From JARYGU01 sp033795365 (GTDB taxonomy: Bacteria > Pseudomonadota > Alphaproteobacteria > Rhizobiales > Rhizobiaceae), in the NCBI GenBank assembly GCA_033795365.1, contig JARYGU010000006.1, forward strand, positions 197,703 through 261,702: a stretch of DNA of 64,000 nt, read 5' to 3'. The notes under the pieces were generated by a model. That model did not search any database. It was not told where the DNA came from and saw only the letters and a list, made by a program, of their open reading frames with translations. The position numbers and the translations under genes were made by a program. This document shows positions 52,569 to 61,557 of the stretch, piece after piece. Position 1 is the first letter of the stretch, and the number at the start of each line of letters is the position of its first letter.

Positions 52569-53168
52569 ATGACCAACGCATTCTTCCGGGCCGCATTCGG
52601 CTTCATTTTCTCGGGCTTCATGGCGCAGGCAGCGATGGCCTTGCCCGCCAATATCCCGACCGTCGGAGCCACCAGCCAGCCGATCGGACATTACGAGTTC
52701 TGCAAGCGGTACCGCGACGAGTGTTCCGGTCTCGGCGCAGATGCAGGCCCGCTCGTCCTGACGGAAACGAACTGGAAGACGATCCTGAAGGTCAATTACG
52801 AGGTCAACACGTCGATCGAGCCGATGACCGACAAGGAGATCTACGGTGTCGAGGAGTATTGGGCCTATCCCGAAACCGTCGGCGACTGCGAAGATTACGT
52901 CCTGCTCAAGCGCAAGATGCTGATGGAAGCCGGCATTTCGCCCTCGGACCTTCTGATCACGGTCGTTCTGCAGCCGAACGGCGACGGTCATGCGGTCCTC
53001 ACCGTGCGCACCGACCGCGGCGATTTCGTGCTCGACAATATGCGCAACAAGGTAATGCTCTGGTCGGAAACGGAATACCGCTTCCTGAAGCGGCAATCCT
53101 CCGAGCATGCCGGAAAGTGGGTAAAGCTTCAGGATGGTCGCGCCGATGCGGTCGGCAGCGTCCGGTAA
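52569..53168 (+). CDS. Transglutaminase-like cysteine peptidase (BTLCP/LapG-like)
   Basis: A 199-residue protein with a signal peptide (about 1-24, ending AQAAMA-L). The catalytic Cys lies in VGDCEDYVLLKRKML, the His in GDGHAVLTVRT and the Asp in GDFVLDNMRN, the triad of bacterial transglutaminase-like cysteine proteinases. The characterised member LapG cleaves biofilm adhesins in the periplasm under c-di-GMP/LapD control. No LapD or adhesin gene lies in the window. GGGGAG precedes the ATG. Confidence 0.92.
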   Translation: MTNAFFRAAFGFIFSGFMAQAAMALPANIPTVGATSQPIGHYEFCKRYRDECSGLGADAGPLVLTETNWKTILKVNYEVNTSIEPMTDKEIYGVEEYWAYPETVGDCEDYVLLKRKMLMEAGISPSDLLITVVLQPNGDGHAVLTVRTDRGDFVLDNMRNKVMLWSETEYRFLKRQSSEHAGKWVKLQDGRADAVGSVR

Positions 53169-53267
53169 GACGAGCGGACGCCGCCGGCTCCGGCCTGAGG
53201 CGTCACCGAAACATTCATTGTTCAGGGCCCCGGTCAGTCCCCAACCCCGTCCCCGACCATGGCCCTC

Positions 53268-53299
53268 GCGGCCGGCTCCGCTGTCCCGGAGCCGGCCGC
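53268..53299 (+). terminator. Strong hairpin after the BTLCP peptidase gene
   Basis: A perfect 12-bp stem GCGGCCGGCTCC / GGAGCCGGCCGC with an 8-base loop is followed by TCCTGTTTC. The T-run is weak, but the stem is very stable and well placed 100 bp after the gene. Confidence 0.7.
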
Positions 53300-53384
53300 T
53301 CCTGTTTCGGCCGCCGCTGCCATGACGGCGGCCACATGACATTAACGCCTTATTAACTCCGTTCGCACAGCTTGGCGTCATTGC

Positions 53385-54281
53385 GTGACTCGGAGCGGAT
53401 CCGACGGCCCCGCCGCCTGTGCCACGATGATGCGTGCGATCACCCTCCCCAAGCGGATGCGTTTCATGACTGCAGCGACCAGCCGGACTTCGGCAGAAAG
53501 CGTGACGACCGGACAAGCGCCGCTCATTTCGGACCGTTTCCTGGCGCGGCTGACGGTCGGTGTCGCCATTCTGGCGGCCGTCACCGCGGCGCTCAGCTTC
53601 GCCGGAAGCAAGTTCGGCGAACGCATCGCCCTCGCCGGCCATACCGAAAGCACCGAAGAGTTCGACATTTTCATCGGCCAGGACCATCTCCGCCTGCCGG
53701 CCAATGTCATCCGCTTCGAGGAACAGCGCCAGACCGCAATTGCGCAGCGCGCCGATCTCTACCTGACATGGCCCGAAATGCAGGGATATTCCGATGCGAC
53801 ACGGATGCGCTTCAACGATGCGGGCCGGCCGGAAAGCCTTGTTTTCCTGCAAATTTCGCAGAGCACGATGTCGAGAGACATGTCGGGCCGCGTCGAGCCG
53901 ATCTACAGCCATCTCTTCGAAGGCCAAGCAAGGCCGGGACCCGCCGGGCTTGCGCTTCATCAACTGAAGGAAAGCTCCGGCTATGGCGGCGAAACCCTGC
54001 TGACCGGCGCGCTCGCCGACGGCTCCACCTATGCCGTGCGATGCCTGCTGCCGCAATCGGATGCGCTGTCGACCGGCGCCGATTGCCAGAGGGATATCCA
54101 CGTCGGACGCGATCTTTCCGTACTTTATCGTTTTTCGAGCAGACTTTTGCCGCACTGGCAAACCATGGAGACCGCGGTGCGAAGCTATATCGATGGACGC
54201 CTCGTCAAGAGCGCGCCGATCGATCGTGCCACAGCCGTCGATAAAATACCGACAAACACTGAAACGAACGGTTCATCATAA
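53385..54281 (+). CDS. Uncharacterised membrane-anchored protein
   Basis: A protein of about 298 residues of unknown function. It has a cytoplasmic N-terminus of about 55 residues, one membrane span (TVGVAILAAVTAALSFAG) and a ~220-residue extracytoplasmic domain with IFIGQDHLRLPANVIRFEEQR and YSHLFEGQARPGPAGLALHQL. Two cysteines (VRCLLPQ, GADCQRD) could form a disulfide. The start is uncertain: several in-frame ATGs exist and none has a strong ribosome-binding site. It precedes a DD-carboxypeptidase gene by about 85 bp, suggesting a cell-envelope role. Confidence 0.7.
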   Translation: MTRSGSDGPAACATMMRAITLPKRMRFMTAATSRTSAESVTTGQAPLISDRFLARLTVGVAILAAVTAALSFAGSKFGERIALAGHTESTEEFDIFIGQDHLRLPANVIRFEEQRQTAIAQRADLYLTWPEMQGYSDATRMRFNDAGRPESLVFLQISQSTMSRDMSGRVEPIYSHLFEGQARPGPAGLALHQLKESSGYGGETLLTGALADGSTYAVRCLLPQSDALSTGADCQRDIHVGRDLSVLYRFSSRLLPHWQTMETAVRSYIDGRLVKSAPIDRATAVDKIPTNTETNGSS

Positions 54282-54364
54282 ACCGATTGGTAACGCTGTC
54301 GGCGCTAATGTCTCAAGAACGGTCGTTCTGGAGGCGGCGTCCGGAAGACATGTGCAATCCGAGG

Positions 54365-55828
54365 ATGAAGAGTAACCTAGTGTCCCGTACCGTATTTCCT
54401 TTCCTTTCCCGCTCCCGGCAGGCGCTGGTCGCCGCGGCAAAAAGCCTGATGATGGCGGGGATGATTGCCACCGTCGTTTTCGCGAGCCCGGCTCAGGCCA
54501 ATCCCAAATATGCCGGCATCGTCGTCGATGCGAAGAGCGGCAAGGTTCTTTACAGCGAGGATGCCGACGAGCTGCGCTATCCGGCCTCGCTGACGAAGAT
54601 GATGACGCTCTACCTCACCTTCGAGGCGCTCGAGGCCGGAAAGATCAGGCTCAACAGCAAGGTGCCGGTCTCCAGAAACGCCGCATCCGAGCCCCCGACC
54701 AAGCTCGGGCTTCGCGCCGGCGGCTCTGTGACGGTCGAGGACGCGATCCAGGGCCTCATCACGCGCTCGGCCAACGATGCCTCCACCGCGCTTGCCGAGT
54801 TCCTCGGCGGCTCTGAAGAGCGCTTCGCCCGCATCATGACGCAGAAGGCACGGGCGCTCGGCATGACGCGGACCGTCTACCGCAATGCCCACGGCCTTCC
54901 GAACAGCGCGCAGGTCACGACCGCACGCGACCAGGCACGGCTCGGCATCGCGCTGCGCCAGCATTTCCCGCAATATTACGATTATTTCTCGACCCAGAGC
55001 TTCCGCTACGGAAAGCAGGTCATCCGCGGCCACAATCGGCTTCTCGGCGTCGTGCGCGGCGTCGACGGCATCAAGACCGGCTATACGCGGGCTTCCGGCT
55101 ACAACCTCGTCACGTCCGCGCAGGCCGACGGACGAAGCGTCGTCGGCGTCGTCATGGGCGGCCGTTCGGGCGCCTCGCGCGATCAGCAGATGAAGAACCT
55201 CATTGCCCGCTACATGCCTTCCGCATCGCGCCGCGGCAACGGCAACCTGATCGCCCAAACCCCCAACGCGCCGACACTCACGGCATCGGCTGCGGCCTCC
55301 GCTTCGAAGGCCTCGGTCTCCGGCGGCTTCGATCTGCCCGAGAGCGGCCCGGTGCCCTCGGCGCGTTATGAAGAAAACCGTATCGAGACCGCCTATGCCG
55401 CGACGAACTCCCGCAACGGCCAGGCCGTCGGCAAGGATGCGCTTGCTGCAGCCCTGCGCGTTCAGCGTGACGTGGCGGTTCCCGAACCTTCGCCGGCCTA
55501 TGCGGTCGAACAGGGCGACACGGGCGGCGAGGTCGACGGCCTGACGACATCCTCGACGAATGCCACCCAGGAAAACCTGCCGTCCGGCTGGGTGATCCAG
55601 ATCGGCGCGACGCCCAGCAAGGACCAGGCGGAAAACCTGCTCGAAAAAGCCAAGGACAGCGGCGGCAAGACGCTGCGCAGCGCGACGCCCTTCACGGTCG
55701 CCTTCGCAAACGGCAGCCAGCAGCTCTATCGCGCCCGTTTCGGCGGTTTCTCGGGCCAGGACGGCGCCGTCGCGGCGTGCCGGGTCCTGAAGAAGAAGGG
55801 TTTCGGCTGCTGGGCCAGCCAGCAGTAA
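54365..55828 (+). CDS. D-alanyl-D-alanine carboxypeptidase with SPOR domain
   Basis: A protein of about 487 residues. After a signal peptide (cleavage near SPAQA-NPKY) comes a class A low-molecular-weight penicillin-binding domain with SLTK (PASLTKMMTLY), SAN (TRSANDAST) and KTG (DGIKTGYTRA). A Ser/Ala-rich linker follows, then a C-terminal SPOR domain (GWVIQIGATPSKDQAENLL...YRARFGGFSGQDGAVAACRVLKK) that binds denuded septal peptidoglycan. It trims pentapeptides. The start is uncertain: ATG 54365 is used, but GTG 54380 has GAAGAG 7 bases upstream and is a good alternative. Confidence 0.9.
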   Translation: MKSNLVSRTVFPFLSRSRQALVAAAKSLMMAGMIATVVFASPAQANPKYAGIVVDAKSGKVLYSEDADELRYPASLTKMMTLYLTFEALEAGKIRLNSKVPVSRNAASEPPTKLGLRAGGSVTVEDAIQGLITRSANDASTALAEFLGGSEERFARIMTQKARALGMTRTVYRNAHGLPNSAQVTTARDQARLGIALRQHFPQYYDYFSTQSFRYGKQVIRGHNRLLGVVRGVDGIKTGYTRASGYNLVTSAQADGRSVVGVVMGGRSGASRDQQMKNLIARYMPSASRRGNGNLIAQTPNAPTLTASAAASASKASVSGGFDLPESGPVPSARYEENRIETAYAATNSRNGQAVGKDALAAALRVQRDVAVPEPSPAYAVEQGDTGGEVDGLTTSSTNATQENLPSGWVIQIGATPSKDQAENLLEKAKDSGGKTLRSATPFTVAFANGSQQLYRARFGGFSGQDGAVAACRVLKKKGFGCWASQQ

Positions 55829-56300
55829 CGGAATTTAAAACGTGCCTGCGCGGCGCCGCCGCGTGAGCACCGCAGTTATTCGCCTCGCTCGCAGCTGTTG
55901 CCGGATAAGGTTTTTCGTACCGGCGGCGGGAGCGAGGCAGCGCCAGCCTGAACAAGGCCGGCCACCCTCGATTTTGTAGTGCGTACGAGGTCTAATCATG
56001 GCGATGAACGAGAACCTGTCGGATCCACTCATGACGCAACCGGAAAGGAAGAAGGCAGCGGCCCTCAGGGGTGGCCTCCATCCCCTGCATGAGGCGGCGA
56101 TGCGAATTGCCGATCTCGGGCGGAACCGTTCGCGCTCGAAGACGAAGGATCTCGTCGGAATGCTGCTCGCCCATGGCGCACGCGCCTGGCGCCATGGGCA
56201 GCCGACCGTCGGGATACACCTTCATGTCGGTACCGCCGGGCGTCTGCGCCCGGTGCGCCTGCGCCTTCGTTGAAGCAACCGGTTCGCGGCCCCGCCTATC
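55829..56300. other. 472-bp region with at most one small gene
   Basis: Near 55850-55865 the CGCGGCGCCGCCGCG palindrome may contribute to termination after the carboxypeptidase gene. A 91-residue frame (55998-56273) is the only coding candidate and is listed separately. Nothing else is supported. Confidence 0.4.
55998..56273 (+). CDS. Possible small basic protein
   Basis: A 91-residue frame rich in Arg, Leu and His (LRGGLHPLHEAAMRIADLG at its best part). ACGAGG lies 8 bases before the ATG, which is why it is reported. I recognise no family, and the Arg-rich C-terminus looks like translated non-coding GC-rich DNA. It may be spurious. Confidence 0.25.
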   Translation: MAMNENLSDPLMTQPERKKAAALRGGLHPLHEAAMRIADLGRNRSRSKTKDLVGMLLAHGARAWRHGQPTVGIHLHVGTAGRLRPVRLRLR

Positions 56301-56738
56301 TCAGAGAAGACCGAGTTCGGCCAGCTCGCGCCTAAGCTCCATCGGTATGTCGGCGGCCCCCTCGCCCAGGGATCTGAGATCGCGGGGCGCTTCCTCTTCC
56401 TTCAGATAGCGCCATCCCTGGAAGGCGCGGCGCGGCTGCAATTCCGTCTCGATCACTTCCGGACCGAGGATAAGGTCGCAGCGCGTGATGCCTTCGGCAT
56501 CCTTGAAGGTCCTGAGATCGAGCAGGCGCTGGCGCGCCTGGACCTGGCCCTTGATCACCCAGTAAAGCGAGCCGCCGTCGAGCAACTCCTCCGTCCGCTT
56601 CGGGATCATGCGCGTCGTGTGGGTGGAGCTGGGTTCGAGACCGGCGGCGATCGCGATCAGAGCACGCTCGGAAACCCATTCGCGGAGATCCTCGATGCTG
56701 TCCGCACCGACGCAGAGTTTGATGAGGTTCAGGGCCAT
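56301..56738 (-). CDS. DUF1489 family protein
   Basis: A 145-residue protein of DUF1489, widespread in alphaproteobacteria. Landmarks are MALNLIKLCVGADSIEDLREWV, THTTRMIPKRTEELLDGGSLYWVIKG and CDLILGPEVIETELQPRRAFQGWRYL. The function is unknown. It lies 74 bp downstream of sdaA on the same strand and may be co-transcribed with it. Confidence 0.9.
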   Translation of the reverse strand: MALNLIKLCVGADSIEDLREWVSERALIAIAAGLEPSSTHTTRMIPKRTEELLDGGSLYWVIKGQVQARQRLLDLRTFKDAEGITRCDLILGPEVIETELQPRRAFQGWRYLKEEEAPRDLRSLGEGAADIPMELRRELAELGLL

Positions 56739-56811
56739 GGCCTGTTGAACTCCCTCGCCGTCTGCCGGTCAAGGCTTTTGTGTCGCGGTTCCACAGGTCG
56801 CGAGCGCGTGC

Positions 56812-58212
56812 TCAGCACTCCACGACATTGACGGCAAGGCCGCCGGTCGAGGTTTCCTTATATTTCTCGCTCATATCGGCGCCGGTCTGGCGCATCGTCT
56901 CGATACAGGCGTCGAGGGGCACGAAATGCGTGCCGTCGCCCTTCACCGCAAGCGACGCGGCGGTGACCGCCTTGACGGCCCCAAGCGCGTTGCGCTCGAT
57001 GCAGGGGACCTGGACGAGGCCCGCGACCGGATCGCAGGTCATGCCCAGGTGATGTTCCAGCGCGATCTCGGCGGCGTTTTCGATCTGCTCCGGCGTGCCG
57101 CCCATGACCGCCGCAAGCCCGGCGGCGGCCATCGCGGCCGCGGATCCGACTTCGCCCTGACAGCCGACCTCGGCACCGGAGATCGAGGCGTTGTGCTTGA
57201 TGATCCCCCCGATCGCCGCGGCCGTCAGCAGATAGTCGCGGATACCCTCCTCGTCGGCATCGTCGTGAAAATGCAGATAGTAGCGGATGGTCGCCGGAAC
57301 GACGCCCGCAGCACCGTTCGTCGGCGAGGTGACGACCCGGCCGCCGGCGGCATTTTCCTCGTTCACCGCCATCGCATAGACGCTCAGCCAATCGTTCGCC
57401 AGCAATGGATTGACCTTGTTGGAACGCCACTCCTCCTGCAGCTTGTCGTGGATCATGCGGGCGCGGCGGCGCACCTTGAGGCCGCCCGGCATGATACCCT
57501 CACCCGCAAGGCCGCGGTCGATGCAGCTCTTCATCGCCGTCCAGATGCGGTCGAGGCCGACGTCAAGTTCCTGGCGCGACATCAGCGTTTCTTCGTTGGC
57601 CCGCTTCATCTGGGCGATCGTCAGCCCGGAGCGCTCGGCCATCTCCAGCATCTGCCTGGCGGTCGCGAAGGGAAACGGCACCTTGCGGTCGGCCGAACGC
57701 CCCTTGGCGGACCGCATCGCCTCGAGCTCCGTATCGGTGACGACGAAGCCGCCGCCGACGGAATAGTAGATGCGCTTCAGGAGCAGACGCCCGTCCCGGT
57801 CGAAAGCCGAGAAGGTCATGCCGTTTGCATGGCCCGGCAGCGGAGTCTTCTTGTCGAAGACCAGGTCCGTCTTCGGCTGGAACTCATAGGACGGATGACC
57901 GGGCGGCGTGATCCTTCCGGTGCGCTCCACCTCCGCTATGATCGCGTCCATACGATCGGGGTCGACCCGATCGGGACGTTCTCCCATGAGGCCGAGAACG
58001 ACCGCGCGATCCGAGCCGTGCCCGACGCCGGTATAGGCGAGAGAGCCGTGCAGGCTCATCCTGATCGCCGCCACGCTCGCTCCGGCGGGCCGCGGCCACT
58101 CGGGGGAAAGAATGAGCTCGAGGAAGCGGTTGGCGGCCGACATAGGCCCCATCGTGTGCGAGCTCGAAGGGCCTATACCGATCTTGAAGACGTCGAATAC
58201 CGAAAGGAACAT
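56812..58212 (-). CDS. sdaA: L-serine ammonia-lyase (iron-sulfur type)
   Basis: A 466-residue single-chain L-serine dehydratase (EC 4.3.1.17) that converts serine to pyruvate and ammonia. The N-terminal beta domain starts FLSVFDVFKIGIGPSSSHTMGPM. The alpha domain carries the [4Fe-4S] ligands, including GCQGEVGSAAAMAAAGLAAVMGG and MTCDPVAGLVQVPCIERN. The C-terminus ends VECTail-like in NVVEC, the usual terminal Cys region of the family. The ATG at 58212 is chosen over an upstream TTG. Confidence 0.95.
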   Translation of the reverse strand: MFLSVFDVFKIGIGPSSSHTMGPMSAANRFLELILSPEWPRPAGASVAAIRMSLHGSLAYTGVGHGSDRAVVLGLMGERPDRVDPDRMDAIIAEVERTGRITPPGHPSYEFQPKTDLVFDKKTPLPGHANGMTFSAFDRDGRLLLKRIYYSVGGGFVVTDTELEAMRSAKGRSADRKVPFPFATARQMLEMAERSGLTIAQMKRANEETLMSRQELDVGLDRIWTAMKSCIDRGLAGEGIMPGGLKVRRRARMIHDKLQEEWRSNKVNPLLANDWLSVYAMAVNEENAAGGRVVTSPTNGAAGVVPATIRYYLHFHDDADEEGIRDYLLTAAAIGGIIKHNASISGAEVGCQGEVGSAAAMAAAGLAAVMGGTPEQIENAAEIALEHHLGMTCDPVAGLVQVPCIERNALGAVKAVTAASLAVKGDGTHFVPLDACIETMRQTGADMSEKYKETSTGGLAVNVVEC

Positions 58213-58345
58213 GCCCAAAGCCCTGTTAGTGCCGTTACGGCCTATATAATAACTTTGAGCCTACGATATCAGATGCCGCGTCCAATGCGATCGCCCGACA
58301 TCGGATTGGACGCCTGCGACATTCGCCGTGTCCGGACCCCGGAAT

Positions 58346-58380
58346 CAAAAACAGCGCACTCCCGGAAGAGACGCGCTGTC
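58346..58380 (-). terminator. Minus-strand terminator after the small membrane-protein gene
   Basis: On the minus strand, ACAGCGC and GCGCTGT arms enclose a 15-base loop and are followed by a T-run (TTTTTGA). It lies 25 bp after the 33-residue gene, supporting that gene as a real transcription unit. Confidence 0.75.
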
Positions 58381-58405
58381 TTGAACTGCAGTTCCTCAGA
58401 TCGGT

Positions 58406-58507
58406 TCAGACGCCGCCGAAAAGATAGGCGAGAACCAGAAAACCAGTAAATCCGATCACGGCGCGTATGGTCACGCCCCAGCAGGATTTGCGAACGGTAT
58501 CTTCCAT
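58406..58507 (-). CDS. 33-residue single-span membrane protein
   Basis: A very short frame encoding a charged N-terminus (MEDTVRKSCWG) and one hydrophobic helix (AVIGFTGFLVLAYLFGG). GGAG lies 5 bases before the ATG, and an intrinsic terminator follows on the same strand. The combination is what a real small membrane-protein gene looks like. No function can be assigned. The flanking genes are sdaA and a DUF599 gene. Confidence 0.6.
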   Translation of the reverse strand: MEDTVRKSCWGVTIRAVIGFTGFLVLAYLFGGV

Positions 58508-58814
58508 GATGTCTCCGCATGAAGAAAGTCGATGCCGCAGGGGTAAGCCCCGTGGCGTGGCGGGGACCAATAATGAAAGATCGATGAAACCGCAATCGCT
58601 AAAAATGGCGATATCGTGGCAGACAGCGCATGGCGGCCATGCATTGCCCGCATGGCGGAGCCTGAAAATCCGGCAATCGCGACGGAGTTTCGCATCTTCC
58701 CATCCCCGCGGCGCCTTCATTTTACCGCACAGGTTTCCGCAAACTTAACGGCCGAGAACATCGGGTGCGGGACCGGCCGCTTGCAAAATACCGAATCCGT
58801 GGCACAACTCGGCC
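58508..58814. other. 307-bp intergenic region upstream of the DUF599 gene
   Basis: No convincing gene is present. It should hold the promoter of the small membrane-protein gene (-) and that of the DUF599 gene (+), but no clear consensus boxes were found. Confidence 0.35.
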
Positions 58815-59504
58815 ATGACGGTACTGGACTTAATCGCGCTTGCCATTTTCGCCGGTTTGTGGACGGGGTATTCCTGGATCACGGACCGTGCCCGGCTTTT
58901 CAACAAGGTGAGCCTCACAAGGGCAATGAGCACCCAGCGCGCATTGTGGATCCGCACGGCGATGCGCCGGGATCTCAGGATGATCGATACGCAGATCATG
59001 GCGGGTCTGCAGAACGGTACGGCCTTTTTCGCCTCCACGTCCATTTTCGCACTCGGCGGGTGCTTCGCGCTTCTTGGGGCGACCGAACAGGTGTTCGCGA
59101 TCTTCAGCGACCTGCCGCTCGTCTTCCGCGGCAGCCGCGCCGGGTTCGAGCTGAAGGTCGGCGGACTTGCCTGCATCTTCGGCTATGCCTTCTTCAAATT
59201 CGGCTGGTCCTACCGTCTCTTCAATTACTGCACCATTCTCCTCGGCACGATCCCGATGGCGGGCGACGTCCACAAGGATCCGGCCGGCGCGGACCTCGCA
59301 GCCGACAAGTGCATCCGCATGAACATACTGGCGGCAAAGCACTTCAATCTCGGGCTTCGCGCGATCTTCCTGTCCATCGGCTATCTCGGCTGGTTCGTCA
59401 GCCCGTATCTCTTCATCGTCACGACGCTCTTCATCATCGTCGTTCTGGTTCGCCGCCAGTTCTATTCAGAAGCACGGCTGACCGTTCTGGAATCGTTGGA
59501 TTGA
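58815..59504 (+). CDS. DUF599 family membrane protein
   Basis: A 229-residue protein with four or five membrane segments, of DUF599 (LIALAIFAGLWTGYSWITDRA, QRALWIRTAMRRDLRMIDTQIM, FKFGWSYRLFNYCTILLG). The function is unknown in bacteria and plants alike. It starts a run of three plus-strand membrane-protein genes. Confidence 0.88.
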   Translation: MTVLDLIALAIFAGLWTGYSWITDRARLFNKVSLTRAMSTQRALWIRTAMRRDLRMIDTQIMAGLQNGTAFFASTSIFALGGCFALLGATEQVFAIFSDLPLVFRGSRAGFELKVGGLACIFGYAFFKFGWSYRLFNYCTILLGTIPMAGDVHKDPAGADLAADKCIRMNILAAKHFNLGLRAIFLSIGYLGWFVSPYLFIVTTLFIIVVLVRRQFYSEARLTVLESLD

Positions 59505-59596
59505 GCGCAGTCGCGGGCGCTCAGCCACGATTGCGCCATTTGCCCGGCACAAGTTTCGCTTCCCACAATCATCCGTAACGAATCGCGGCAATCCAG

Positions 59597-60634
59597 ATGA
59601 CGAACCCATTGGCGGCCGATACGGCCAAAACCGAAGACGTGACCGGTTCGACGGAACCTGCGCGCATCCCCCGCATCGACCTCATCGATCAGCTTCGGGG
59701 CGCGGCGCTCGTCGCCATGGCGATCTATCATTTCACCTGGGATCTGGAATTCTTCGGCTATATCGAGCCGGGCACCGCGGGAACGGGCGGGTGGAAGCTT
59801 TTCGCCCGGCTGATCGCCGGCAGCTTCCTCTTTCTTGCCGGCGTCAGTCTCGTGCTCGGCCATGGCCGCGGACTGCGCTGGCGGCCCTTCCTCATCCGTT
59901 TAGCAAAGATCGCCGGGGCCGCCCTGCTCATCACCGTGGCGACGCGCTTTGCATTCCCGGACAATTTCATCTTCTTCGGCATCCTGCATTTCATTGCGGC
60001 GGCAAGCCTCGTCGGCCTCGTCTTCCTGCACCTGCCGGTCGCGATAACCGTCATGGCGGCTGCCGCAGCGTTCCTAGCGCCGCTTTATCTGCGCTCGGCG
60101 GCATTCGACCATCCGGCGCTCTGGTGGGTCGGATTATCGGCATCCGTGCCACGGTCGAACGACTACGTCCCGCTTTTGCCATGGCTCGCCGCGTTCCTTC
60201 TCGGGATAGCCGTCTGCCGATCGATACTGTCGCGCGGGCTTGCGGGCAGGCTTGCCGCTGTGGGCGCGATACCGTCGCGGTGGAAAACCCTTCTGACGAA
60301 GGCGGGCCGCCACAGTCTTGCCATCTACCTTCTGCACCAGCCGATCCTGATCGCGCTGGTCTACGGTTTTTCCCTCGTGATGCCGCCGGCGCAGCCGGAT
60401 CCGGTCGAAAACTACCGGACGAGTTGCGTGTCCGTATGCGAGCCTGACGGGGGAACGCCGTTCTGCCGGGCCTTCTGCGACTGCACTCTCAACCGTCTGA
60501 TCGAGCAGGACCTTTTCGATGCTCTGAACAGAGGCGCTATAGACACGGCAAACGACCAGCGGATCGCCGGCATATCCGCACAGTGCACGGCAGAGGCAGA
60601 CATCAACAGCCTTCCCGGGAGCGGGGAAAAATGA
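59597..60634 (+). CDS. DUF1624 / heparan-alpha-glucosaminide N-acetyltransferase-like protein
   Basis: A 345-residue membrane protein of DUF1624 (RIDLIDQLRGAALVAMAIYHFTWDLEFFGY, then SLVLGHGRGLRWRPFLIRLAKI and HSLAIYLLHQPILIALVYG). The family relates to acyltransferases that move acetyl groups across membranes. Unusually, the last ~75 residues form a soluble extension with six cysteines (TSCVSVCEPDGGTPFCRAFCDC and a later AQC). The stop overlaps the next gene by 4 bp. Confidence 0.85.
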   Translation: MTNPLAADTAKTEDVTGSTEPARIPRIDLIDQLRGAALVAMAIYHFTWDLEFFGYIEPGTAGTGGWKLFARLIAGSFLFLAGVSLVLGHGRGLRWRPFLIRLAKIAGAALLITVATRFAFPDNFIFFGILHFIAAASLVGLVFLHLPVAITVMAAAAAFLAPLYLRSAAFDHPALWWVGLSASVPRSNDYVPLLPWLAAFLLGIAVCRSILSRGLAGRLAAVGAIPSRWKTLLTKAGRHSLAIYLLHQPILIALVYGFSLVMPPAQPDPVENYRTSCVSVCEPDGGTPFCRAFCDCTLNRLIEQDLFDALNRGAIDTANDQRIAGISAQCTAEADINSLPGSGEK

Positions 60635-61104
60635 ACGCCTACCGCAGCAAGCCCTTCGCATTTCCCTGGCCACCCGTCATATACGGCCTTGCGATCGCGG
60701 CGGCCCTGCTGTTTCAGCTGGTCTTTCCCTTTTCATTTCCCGAAACCAGCCTCTGGCTGACACGCCTCGTCGGTGGCGGGCTCGTCCTCCTTGCGGTTTT
60801 TCTCGACATCTGGGCGATGCGCACCCTGCTCGATTGCCATACGACGATCCTGCCGCACCGCTGCTCGACCCATCTGGTGACGACAGGACCCTATCGCTTC
60901 ACCCGCAATCCGATCTATCTCGGCCATACGCTGACGACCGCCGGCATCGGCATCCTGCTGCACAATCCCTGGTTCCTGCTGACGACCATCGTGTCGGTCG
61001 CCGTCACCACGCTGGTGGCGGTGCGGCGGGAGGAACTGCATCTGCTTTCCCGCTTCGGCATCGAATTCGAGCGCTATTGCCGTACCACGACGCGGTGGAT
61101 ATAG
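60631..61104 (+). CDS. Isoprenylcysteine carboxyl methyltransferase-family protein
   Basis: A 157-residue membrane protein of the ICMT/PEMT superfamily. The C-terminal motif TTGPYRFTRNPIYLGHTLTT and RREELHLLSRFGIEFERYCR are the S-adenosylmethionine-binding hallmarks. Bacterial members probably methylate lipids or small molecules, not prenylated proteins. The start overlaps the stop of the DUF1624 gene (ATGA), so the two are translationally coupled. Confidence 0.88.
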   Translation: MNAYRSKPFAFPWPPVIYGLAIAAALLFQLVFPFSFPETSLWLTRLVGGGLVLLAVFLDIWAMRTLLDCHTTILPHRCSTHLVTTGPYRFTRNPIYLGHTLTTAGIGILLHNPWFLLTTIVSVAVTTLVAVRREELHLLSRFGIEFERYCRTTTRWI

Positions 61105-61113
61105 GGAAAAATC

Positions 61114-61500
61114 CTAGGTTCCAACACCGATTTCCGCAAGGCGGGTCAGGCAGGCTTCCTCGACCTGGTCGAGTTCGGAAAGCGTCTCGTCGATGTCCTT
61201 GCGCTTCTGCCTGAGATCGTCACGCTTCTCGTTCACCTTCTTCATCAGGAGCTGAAGCTGGCCGAGCTCGCCCGGCGGGTCCTTGTAGACCTGGATGATC
61301 TCGCGGATTTCGGCGATGGTGAAGCCGATGCGCCTGCCGCGCAGGATTTCCTGGATCAGGCGCCTGTCGGCGGGGCGGAACAGCCTGGTGCGCCCGCGGC
61401 GCTCGGGATGGATCAGCCCCTCGTCCTCGTAGAAACGCAGGGTGCGCGTCGAGACTCCAAATTCACGGGTGAGTTCCGTTATGGTATAATACTTGTCCAC
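61114..61500 (-). CDS. MerR-family regulator, LiuR-like
   Basis: A 128-residue MerR-type regulator. The helix-turn-helix and wing (YYTITELTREFGVSTRTLRF, then GRTRLFRPADRRLIQEILRG) are followed by a dimerisation coiled coil and a short C-terminus with one Cys (VEEACLTRL). It resembles LiuR, which controls branched-chain amino acid catabolism in alphaproteobacteria. No liu genes are in view. A near-perfect 24-bp palindrome lies just upstream and is probably its own operator. Confidence 0.85.
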   Translation of the reverse strand: MDKYYTITELTREFGVSTRTLRFYEDEGLIHPERRGRTRLFRPADRRLIQEILRGRRIGFTIAEIREIIQVYKDPPGELGQLQLLMKKVNEKRDDLRQKRKDIDETLSELDQVEEACLTRLAEIGVGT

Positions 61501-61533
61501 ACCTGCTCCGATCGAAAGCGATGGGCTCAGTTT

Positions 61534-61557
61534 ATTGACTTTTACGTGAAAGTCAAT
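61534..61557 (-). promoter_or_regulatory. MerR-type palindromic operator of the adjacent regulator
   Basis: The 24-bp palindrome ATTGACTTT...AAAGTCAAT has a central ACGT and one mismatched pair. On the minus strand its TTGACT could be a -35 box with TAAACT after it as -10, placing the operator in the spacer as is usual for MerR proteins. Confidence 0.7.
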
